Assembly (NCBI GenBank): GCA_012026855.1
Contig: VEOV01000361.1
Coordinates: 1-17,723, forward strand
Length of the DNA stretch: 17,723 nucleotides
Direction of reading: 5' to 3'
Source of the DNA: Geobacter sp.
Lineage (GTDB): Bacteria > Desulfobacterota > Desulfuromonadia > Geobacterales > DSM-12255
Every line of letters begins with the position of its first letter. The first letter of the stretch is position 1. Shown one piece after another: positions 1 through 5,363 of the stretch. Position numbers and translations under genes: made by a program. The notes beneath the pieces are model-generated. The model ran no database searches. It had not been told where the DNA came from and worked only from the letters and a program-made list of their open reading frames with translations.

Positions 1-995
1 ATACCTGTTACCGTGCCGCTGCCGCCAAGAGTGAAAGCGTCAACAGTAACATTGGCATCATTGGCATAAACACCAGGTGATGGCGCCGTCACGACCGAAC
101 CGTTGGTGACGGTAACACCGCCTGCCTTCAGGGTCACGGCTGACATACTGTCAAGCACGCTAGCGTTGGATGTATGGGTGGAATCATGGGTTCCGGCGGT
201 TGCAATGGTCCGGACAGCAAACCTTGCTGCATATGCTGCCGGCGTGGTACCGGTACGGGTGATGTTGACTGCTGAAGTCCATGCAGCCGGGGTTGCGTCA
301 AAGGTAATGGTGGGAGCGGTCGAACTGCCGGTGCGCAGGACGTTCATCATCTGCAGGGCCAGGTTGCCGGTAGTAACAACCTGGGAAGTACCCAAAGGAC
401 CAACCGTGGTATTGGCAGTGGCACCCTGGTTATAGGTTGTCGGAGTCAGGATCGGCGTGGTCTGGTCAACACCGGTATAAACGGCTGCATTGGCAAAGGT
501 ACCGGTGTAAGTAGGAACGGCCCCGGCATAGGTAAACGAGAGATTAGTGCCGTTGGCCGCAGCAATGCCAGCCTCATTCAGATAAAAGATCCAGGTATGC
601 TGACGACTGCTGGTCGCCTGGTCAGATGTCGCCAGGGTGAGCGTCTGGTTTTCCGAACCGGCAAGACCATATTTAACTGTAGGGATCCGTGTATTCTGGG
701 CTGTACTGGTGTTAATGGACAGCACCACCACCAGCAGGCGGTTGGCACCGGCAGCAATGCTGTAGGTATTTGTTGCACCCGGAGCAGCTGTCGTACCGCG
801 GAAATAGGCAGATGCAGAAATTGCCGTTCCGGCAGTAGTTCTCCAGGCATTGCCGGTAAGAGCCGCAACCGCTGCTTGAGCACTCGTTGGCACCGATATA
901 CACGCGAAGGAGACAAGGAAGGCCAATAAAAGCAATGCCCCCTTTTTCGCCAGTGGATTCATACCTCGGATTTTAGTCACGAGTTGTTTTCCCAT
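1..995 (-). CDS. Secreted surface/adhesin-like protein, N-terminal part (C-terminus beyond left edge)
   Basis: An open frame runs from the ATG at 995 to the left edge, giving 331 complete codons without a stop. The start is backed by a strong ribosome site (GGGAGG about 9 bases upstream); a second Met at residue 12 is less well placed. Residues 1-41 form a signal peptide: basic N-terminus, hydrophobic core near residues 19-33, likely AQA cleavage at 41. The mature part is rich in Thr, Ala, Gly, Ser and Asn and almost without Cys. Around residues 75-200 it has the pattern of a beta-sandwich domain common in large bacterial surface proteins: GANRLLVVVLS, then TVKYGLAGSENQTL, then a HTWIFYLNEAG segment. 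The product is probably exported and surface-bound or secreted, but no specific function can be assigned. Total length and C-terminal anchor are not visible. Confidence 0.8.
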   Translation of the reverse strand, partial: MGKQLVTKIRGMNPLAKKGALLLLAFLVSFACISVPTSAQAAVAALTGNAWRTTAGTAISASAYFRGTTAAPGATNTYSIAAGANRLLVVVLSINTSTAQNTRIPTVKYGLAGSENQTLTLATSDQATSSRQHTWIFYLNEAGIAAANGTNLSFTYAGAVPTYTGTFANAAVYTGVDQTTPILTPTTYNQGATANTTVGPLGTSQVVTTGNLALQMMNVLRTGSSTAPTITFDATPAAWTSAVNITRTGTTPAAYAARFAVRTIATAGTHDSTHTSNASVLDSMSAVTLKAGGVTVTNGSVVTAPSPGVYANDANVTVDAFTLGGSGTVTG

Positions 996-1558
996 CTTCA
1001 GTTACCTCCCTCTCGGTTACGAGTACATATTGATAATTCGGATTTTTATCGTTAATTCGCTGAATTCAAAAAAACCTTATAAATACAGATATATAGACTC
1101 TGGCTCATGCGCTGTTTCCTCACAACGCCTCAAACCAAAACCACGCTAAGCTATTGATATATCCCAAATTTTTCCAACACCGGGTAGCCATCGTCAAGAC
1201 GCGGGATTACGCCATTAAACGGTTAAATAGCCCCTCTTTTTACAACTATGCAATTCCATCGCCATCGCTGGTGCCAAGTGCCAGAGAAAATGATTAGTTG
1301 AATTTAATTGTTTGCAAGCCAGCTAAAGATTGTAAAAAAAATGCAGGTATCACCACCCGCAACAACCACTGAACAGTTTGTTTAAATTATATATAGCGGA
1401 GCGCAGCGAAAGTGACTCGGCAGATTCACTGAATTAGTCTGTTTACACCGCTATTTCACTGCCGCAGGCCTTAGAATATCAAACACGATGATTTTTGAAA
1501 CTTTACACCAATCACACGTTTTCTGCAATCTGCTTGGCGCTGTCGAACCTTAACAGAC
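996..1558. other. Intergenic region without a convincing gene
   Basis: About 560 bases separate the surface-protein start from the terminator behind amtB. Neither strand shows a reading frame with a plausible start and protein-like composition. The part next to the surface-protein gene is AT-rich and should hold its promoter and leader. A GG-N10-GC match lies at 1250-1264 and a small foldable stretch at 1393-1464. I looked for the conserved cores of a GEMM (cyclic dinucleotide) riboswitch, which Geobacter often has, and did not find them. Confidence 0.6.
1250..1264 (-). promoter_or_regulatory. Possible sigma-54 (-24/-12) promoter upstream of the surface protein
   Basis: On the minus strand the sequence is TGGCGATGGAATTGC. 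It has TGGC at -24, TTGC at -12 and the required 10 bases between the GG and GC pairs. The ACG normally following TGGC is not conserved. Transcription would start near 1238, leaving a leader of about 240 bases before the start codon at 995. A chance match is possible in a 600-base region. Confidence 0.3.
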
Positions 1559-1587
1559 AAAAAAACCGGAGGCACTGTTGCCTCCGG
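1559..1587 (-). terminator. Rho-independent terminator of the amtB operon
   Basis: Perfect 9-bp inverted repeat CCGGAGGCA / TGCCTCCGG (1566-1574 and 1579-1587) with a 4-base loop. On the minus strand it is followed directly by seven T residues (1565-1559). It lies about 34 bases after the amtB stop codon and closes the OMP-glnK-amtB transcription unit. Confidence 0.93.
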
Positions 1588-1620
1588 CTCATTTAAGCAA
1601 AATGCAATTTATGACTACTT

Positions 1621-3096
1621 TCAGTTATAGCCACTCTCCGAGTGCTGAGTCTGGTCAAGACCCATGATCTCGTCTTCCTTGTCAACCCTTATGCCGATTG
1701 TCTTGTGCAGCACAAAAACGATGACCAGGGTAACAATGAATGCATAGGCACCGGCCGCACCAACGGCAACAAGCTGGGTAATGAACTGCTTGACATCACC
1801 GGCGAGAAGACCTTTGGCCCCGACAGTTGCAAAGACACCGGTCAAAATTGCACCGGTAGTACCGCCAATGCCGTGCACACCAAATGCATCGAGAGAGTCG
1901 TCGTACTTAAGTTTGGCTTTCAGCAGCACACCACCATAGCAGACCACACCGGCAACCAGCCCGAGGATCAGCGCAGCGCCCGGCTGTACAAAGCCGGCTG
2001 CAGGAGTAATGACAACCAGACCGGCAACAACACCGGAGCCAAAACCGAGCGCACTCGGCTTGCCGGCGTGAAGCCACTCGGCAACCATCCAGGAGAGTCC
2101 GGCTGCTGCCGGTGCGATCGTGGTAGTAGCAAAGGCAAGAGCTGCGAGACCGCCGGCAGCGTCGGAACAGTTAGCCCCGACAATGGCCGAACCTGCGTTG
2201 AAACCGTACCAGCCGAACCAGAGCATCCCTACGCCAAGCATGGTCAACGGCAGGCTGTGGGGAGCCATTCTCTCCGTGGGAAAGCCATGACGCTTGCCGA
2301 GGAAAATAAGCGCTGCCAGGGCGGAAATACCTGAAGAAAGATGTACAACCGTACCACCTGCAAAGTCGAGAGCACCTTTTTTGAAGAGCCAGCCATCGGT
2401 CATCCAGACCCAGTGAGCCAGCGGATCGTAAACCAGTGTGGTCCAGAGGAGCACGAAGAGGCAGTAGGCGGAGAATTTGATCCGCTCGGCCAGGGCACCG
2501 GAAATAAGGGCCACGGTGATGATGGCGAACATGCACTGATACATGGCAAATAAATACTCGGGGATTGAACCTGGTTCGGTGGACACATTCTGGAACAGGG
2601 CATAGACCGGACTGCCGTCCTTGCCGAAGGTGATCAGACCGTTGAGCAGCGCCTTACTGGTATTACCGATCAATCCCATGAAAGCGTCTGGGCCGAAAGC
2701 CAGAGAATAGCCGATTATTGCCCACTGCACTCCGACAATCCCCATGGCAACAAAGGAGTGCATCATGGTTGACAGGACATTTTTCTGGCGCACCATACCA
2801 CCGTAGAAGAAGGCCAGGCCCGGAATCATGAAGAGCACCAGTGCGCTGGAGACGAGCATCCAGGCAGTATCACCGGTATTGAGCACCGGATCGACATTCT
2901 TCGGTTTTGCCGGGTCAGCCGGGGCAGCGGCCTGTGCTGCTGCGTCAGCGGCAGGAGCTGCTGTCGGAGCGGTAGCCGGTGCCGAGACAGCCGGCGCAGC
3001 AGCCGGACTTTTAGCCTCTTCGGCCGTAACCAGCAAGGGCGTTAAAACAAGTGATGAAAGCATGATCAACTTTATGAGTATTCCGCGGTATTTCAT
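1621..3096 (-). CDS. amtB: Ammonium transporter, Amt/Mep/Rh family
   Basis: 491-residue inner-membrane ammonium channel. Residues 1-25 form a signal peptide, as in other proteobacterial AmtB proteins. Then comes an unusual Ala/Pro-rich stretch (about 26-66) before the first membrane segment. The core shows the family landmarks: FYGGMVRQKNVLS (97-109), a probable Phe-gate segment MYQCMFAIIT (185-194), AHWVW with His228 and FGVHGIGGT with His408, the pair matching the twin pore histidines H168/H318 of E. coli AmtB. The C-terminus ends EIMGLDQTQHSESGYN, resembling the cytoplasmic tail that PII proteins dock onto. The start codon has GGAGG 6 bases upstream. It is the last gene of the operon, 37 bases after glnK, and is followed by a strong terminator. 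In this family PII binding blocks the pore when nitrogen is plentiful. Confidence 0.97.
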   Translation of the reverse strand: MKYRGILIKLIMLSSLVLTPLLVTAEEAKSPAAAPAVSAPATAPTAAPAADAAAQAAAPADPAKPKNVDPVLNTGDTAWMLVSSALVLFMIPGLAFFYGGMVRQKNVLSTMMHSFVAMGIVGVQWAIIGYSLAFGPDAFMGLIGNTSKALLNGLITFGKDGSPVYALFQNVSTEPGSIPEYLFAMYQCMFAIITVALISGALAERIKFSAYCLFVLLWTTLVYDPLAHWVWMTDGWLFKKGALDFAGGTVVHLSSGISALAALIFLGKRHGFPTERMAPHSLPLTMLGVGMLWFGWYGFNAGSAIVGANCSDAAGGLAALAFATTTIAPAAAGLSWMVAEWLHAGKPSALGFGSGVVAGLVVITPAAGFVQPGAALILGLVAGVVCYGGVLLKAKLKYDDSLDAFGVHGIGGTTGAILTGVFATVGAKGLLAGDVKQFITQLVAVGAAGAYAFIVTLVIVFVLHKTIGIRVDKEDEIMGLDQTQHSESGYN

Positions 3097-3133
3097 AATA
3101 TCCTCCGATTTCTATTGTTATCCGTCAGGCCTG

Positions 3134-3472
3134 TTAAACAGCCTCGTCGCCCTTTTCGCCGGTTCTTATTCTCACAGCGCTTTCCAACGGAATGACGAAA
3201 ATCTTGCCATCACCAATTCTACCAGTCTTTGCCGTCGCCTCAATGGTTTCGATTACCTTCGGCACCAGCTCATCGGAAATGGCAATCTCCAGCTTGACCT
3301 TGGGGAGGAAGTCGACAACATACTCTGCCCCCCGGTAAAGCTCGGTGTGGCCTTTCTGCCGGCCGAAGCCCTTTACTTCGCTGACAGTAATCCCTTCGAT
3401 ACCTATTTCAGAAAGTGCTTCCTTGACTTCATCGAGCTTGAACGGCTTTATGATCGCCTCTATAAGTTTCAT
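3134..3472 (-). CDS. glnK: PII nitrogen regulatory protein, GlnK type
   Basis: 112 residues, the standard PII length. The T-loop is intact: FGRQKGHTELYRGAEYVVDF contains Tyr51, the conserved uridylylation site. The C-terminal PII signature TGRIGDGKIFV (83-93) is present. PII trimers bind ATP/ADP and 2-oxoglutarate. They report nitrogen and energy status by contacting AmtB, uridylyltransferase and other partners. The gene lies 37 bases upstream of amtB and 32 bases after the outer-membrane protein gene, so co-transcription is very likely. I call it GlnK rather than GlnB because of the amtB linkage; sequence alone does not separate the two reliably. The ribosome site is AAGGGGG about 6 bases upstream. 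Confidence 0.96.
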   Translation of the reverse strand: MKLIEAIIKPFKLDEVKEALSEIGIEGITVSEVKGFGRQKGHTELYRGAEYVVDFLPKVKLEIAISDELVPKVIETIEATAKTGRIGDGKIFVIPLESAVRIRTGEKGDEAV

Positions 3473-3504
3473 GTTGTCCCCCTTGACCTATTGATGACCG
3501 GCAA

Positions 3505-4260
3505 CTAGAAATTGATATCCAACTGAGTGGTAACAGTATTCTGTCCGGCGACTTTTTTATTATTCCAGATGTCGTAGCCGACGATCAGAGAAACATCCTT
3601 GGTAAATGCCCAGGAAACACCGAAACTGAGGGCGCCGTTGGCATTTTGCCCACCCTGGTAATCAACAGCTGCCCAAAGCTTGTCGGAAATCTCAGTCATG
3701 GTACGGTCTAGGGAGAGCAGCACGCCGTCATTCGCCTTCTTGCCGTTCTCATCAAGCAGAATCTTATCGTTACCGGTATAGTAACCGGCCGAGATCCTGC
3801 CGATAACCGGCAGGGTTCTGGCAGCAAGCGCATAGACCATGTTCTGATCTGTTCTGACCGGGCTGCTGGCCTTGCTGTTTGTGCCAAAACCAAAACCGCC
3901 TATGGCAAGCGCCGGAGAATACTTGAAGAGGGAATCCTCAGGAGTGCCGAGTTTGGCATTGAAGTAGAGTGGATAATTGTCGTAAGCATTGGCGTATGTT
4001 ATGTAATCAATACCGACTTCCATCTGGACCTTTTCAAAAGGGAGCACCCCTGCCGTCAGGCCGGCATCGAAAATGTTCGGGTCCCTGGTGCCGGCACTGT
4101 TTTTACTGGTACGGATATAGTTATCGATGCCGAGATGTACGGTCTTGAAGGCTTGGACATCGGTTGACGGAATCCAGATCTGGGTTGACGGTGTGGCATG
4201 GGCAATAGTTGCTGCGGCAAGTGTCAGTGTAGCTACGGCTGCGATTACGAGTCTTTTCAT
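3505..4260 (-). CDS. Putative outer-membrane beta-barrel protein in the glnK-amtB operon
   Basis: 251 residues with a clear signal peptide (1-22, cleavage after AHA). The rest alternates hydrophobic and polar residues in short strands separated by Asn/Gly/Asp turns (FEKVQMEVGIDYITYA, PLYFNAKLG, LSFGVSWAF, VSLIVGYDIW). It ends in LDINF, with the terminal Phe typical of outer-membrane barrels recognised by the BAM complex. It is the first gene of the sigma-54-driven operon, 32 bases before glnK, with AGGGGGAA in front of its ATG. I do not recognise a named family. From context it may be an outer-membrane channel or structural partner for ammonium uptake; that is inference. No binding-site residues can be named. 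Confidence 0.85.
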   Translation of the reverse strand: MKRLVIAAVATLTLAAATIAHATPSTQIWIPSTDVQAFKTVHLGIDNYIRTSKNSAGTRDPNIFDAGLTAGVLPFEKVQMEVGIDYITYANAYDNYPLYFNAKLGTPEDSLFKYSPALAIGGFGFGTNSKASSPVRTDQNMVYALAARTLPVIGRISAGYYTGNDKILLDENGKKANDGVLLSLDRTMTEISDKLWAAVDYQGGQNANGALSFGVSWAFTKDVSLIVGYDIWNNKKVAGQNTVTTQLDINF

Positions 4261-4347
4261 CTGTTCTTCCCCCTGTGAGTATTATTTATTATTAGTGCTC
4301 TGTTTCAGCTGCTGTTCCTGACGTCCTTTTTATTCAAGAGCATCAAT

Positions 4348-4384
4348 AAAAAAGACGCCGCTCTCCCTAAGGAAAACTGGCGCC
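4348..4384 (-). terminator. Intrinsic terminator inside the leader of the OMP-glnK-amtB operon (attenuator)
   Basis: On the minus strand GGCGCC (4384-4379) pairs with GGCGTC (4359-4354) with one G-U. TTTTCC (4376-4371) pairs with GGGAGA (4367-4362) around a TTA loop, and six T residues follow (4353-4348). A 2-base internal mismatch separates the two stem blocks. It lies between the sigma-54 promoter and the first gene, about 90 bases before the start codon, so it should stop transcription unless prevented. Its 5' arm overlaps the second hexaloop hairpin, so the two structures exclude each other. Confidence 0.85.
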
Positions 4385-4424
4385 TTTGCCAACGTTGCAT
4401 TTACTATTTGCACGTCATTGTGCA
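4377..4424 (-). promoter_or_regulatory. Dual-hexaloop ANTAR-target RNA element (antiterminator)
   Basis: Minus-strand RNA. Hairpin P1 is TGCAC-AATGAC-GTGCA (4424-4409), a perfect 5-bp stem with a 6-base loop. Hairpin P2 is TTGGC-AAAGGC-GCCAG (4392-4377), a 5-bp stem including one G-U, also with a 6-base loop. Both loops have A at position 1 and G at position 4, the known signature of RNA bound by ANTAR-domain regulators. A 16-base linker separates them. The 3' half of P2 (4384-4377) is also the start of the terminator's 5' arm, so stabilising P2 should prevent termination. An ANTAR protein is encoded about 170 bases upstream on the same strand. Binding itself is inferred. Confidence 0.82.
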
Positions 4425-4450
4425 GTTTAAATTTTATATTTATCTTTTTA

Positions 4451-4465
4451 GCACAAGCCGTGCCA
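4451..4465 (-). promoter_or_regulatory. Sigma-54 (-24/-12) promoter of the OMP-glnK-amtB operon
   Basis: On the minus strand: TGGCACGGCTTGTGC. The -24 block TGGCACG is a perfect consensus match. The -12 block is GTGC instead of TTGC, and exactly 10 bases separate the GG and GC pairs. Transcription should begin near 4439, about 15 bases before hairpin P1, giving a leader of about 180 bases. I saw no clear enhancer site for the activator in the 125 bases upstream. Confidence 0.85.
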
Positions 4466-4591
4466 TACCACTTTTCACTACTATTTCAACAACTTACAAC
4501 TAGCGCAAACATTTAAATCTAAGTAACTGGCAAGATATTCAGCTCAGAAAATCATTCTGCTGCCCAAAAATAAGGCAGCCGCACAACACGC

Positions 4592-5182
4592 CTACTTCGC
4601 AGCAGGATGATCAGCTACACCTTCGGTAAGGAGAATTGCTTCGGCAACTTTAAGCAAGGTAGTTCTTCTGTCCATGGCCAGCTTCTGCATCCGTCTGAAG
4701 GCTTCGGGCTCACTCAGGGAGTTGACCCTCATCAGCACCCCTTTGGCGCGCTCTACCGACTTTCTGCTCTCCAGCGCCCCTTCCAAAGAGGCAACCTTTT
4801 CTTTCAACTCTGCCAGCTCATGATTGTGGAGCACGGCAATCTCGATAGCTGACCAGAGTTCCTCCCTGCGCAACGGCTTGACAAGAAATCCGCCGCCACC
4901 TGCCCCAATCCCCTTTTCTATGGCCTCAACCGAAATCGAGCTACCGAAAAGAATGCACGGCACCCTGAGCCGGCCGCTGATAGTCTTGACGACATCCAGC
5001 CAGATGCTCTTCTGCTCGACAATTTCTATGATTACCACCTCAGGCTCGGCGTCAAAAGCGAGCTGCTCTGCTTTTTTAAGGTCAGCGGACTCTAAAATTT
5101 CAGCAAATCCCAACTCCAGCAGCATATTTTTAAGACGCTCCCGCTCGGAAACTGCTGCGGCAAAAATAAGAGCTTTCTTCAT
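4592..5182 (-). CDS. ANTAR-domain RNA-binding antitermination regulator with degenerate receiver (GnfR-like)
   Basis: 196 residues. Residues 1-118 have the length and secondary-structure pattern of a response-regulator receiver but lack its chemistry. The acidic pair near residues 8-10 is replaced by Ala. The phosphoacceptor Asp is Glu53 (VVIIEIVEQ). The switch Thr/Ser is Gly80, while Lys102 (FLVKPL) remains. A coiled-coil-like helix (122-137) leads to an ANTAR domain at about 136-185, with the family pattern LESRKSVERAKGVLM, then PEAFRRMQKLAMDRR and VAEAILL. ANTAR domains bind dual-hexaloop RNA and prevent termination; such an element lies downstream in the leader of the OMP-glnK-amtB operon. 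I chose the ATG at 5182, with GGGGGC 6 bases upstream, over one at 5203. G. sulfurreducens GnfR is an ANTAR regulator of nitrogen genes; orthology is plausible but not proven here. Confidence 0.92.
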   Translation of the reverse strand: MKKALIFAAAVSERERLKNMLLELGFAEILESADLKKAEQLAFDAEPEVVIIEIVEQKSIWLDVVKTISGRLRVPCILFGSSISVEAIEKGIGAGGGGFLVKPLRREELWSAIEIAVLHNHELAELKEKVASLEGALESRKSVERAKGVLMRVNSLSEPEAFRRMQKLAMDRRTTLLKVAEAILLTEGVADHPAAK

Positions 5183-5242
5183 GATTTCGCCCCCTTGGAT
5201 CATTTAATACAGACTTTGAAACGGCTACCTGCCAAGTAAATA

Positions 5243-5257
5243 GCATCATCCGCGCCA
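5243..5257 (-). promoter_or_regulatory. Candidate sigma-54 promoter of the ANTAR regulator gene
   Basis: On the minus strand: TGGCGCGGATGATGC. It has one mismatch to TGGCACG at -24, one to TTGC at -12, and exact 10-base GG-GC spacing. Predicted start is near 5231, about 50 bases before the ATG at 5182. It is weaker than the operon promoter, but placement and strand fit. Confidence 0.5.
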
Positions 5258-5297
5258 AAACTTCTTATGACTACACAGGCTTGGCGAGCAAAAGCGC

Positions 5298-5327
5298 TTG
5301 AATCATCCCCGCTCTTAGAGCTATAGT
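5298..5327 (+). promoter_or_regulatory. Candidate sigma-70-type promoter for the DUF4388 gene
   Basis: TTGAAT (5298-5303) and TATAGT (5322-5327) are separated by 18 bases. The -10 box matches consensus in 5 of 6 positions and the -35 box in 4 of 6. The predicted start is near 5334, 30 bases before the ATG at 5364. It is divergent from the ANTAR regulator. Confidence 0.5.
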
Positions 5328-5363
5328 GTCCTGCCGTCAGAATAACTTAGAGGTCTGCTGTGA

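Noticed and set aside
996..1250. GEMM (cyclic-di-GMP/cGAMP) riboswitch before the surface protein
   Set aside because: Geobacter commonly uses these before surface and cytochrome genes, and a GGTAGCC-like fragment caught the eye. The conserved GACGCAAAGCC core and GAAA receptor are absent on both strands.
4409..4424. TGCAC-N6-GTGCA read as an NtrC-type DNA operator
   Set aside because: The NtrC consensus has TGCAC and GTGCA separated by 7 bases, here 6. The site lies downstream of the start of a sigma-54 promoter, where enhancer sites are unusual. The loop bases and partnership with P2 fit an RNA element better.
4546..4590. Terminator behind the ANTAR gene
   Set aside because: A GCTGCC/GGCAGC stem exists, but the loop is long and no T-tract follows on the minus strand, so I did not call it.
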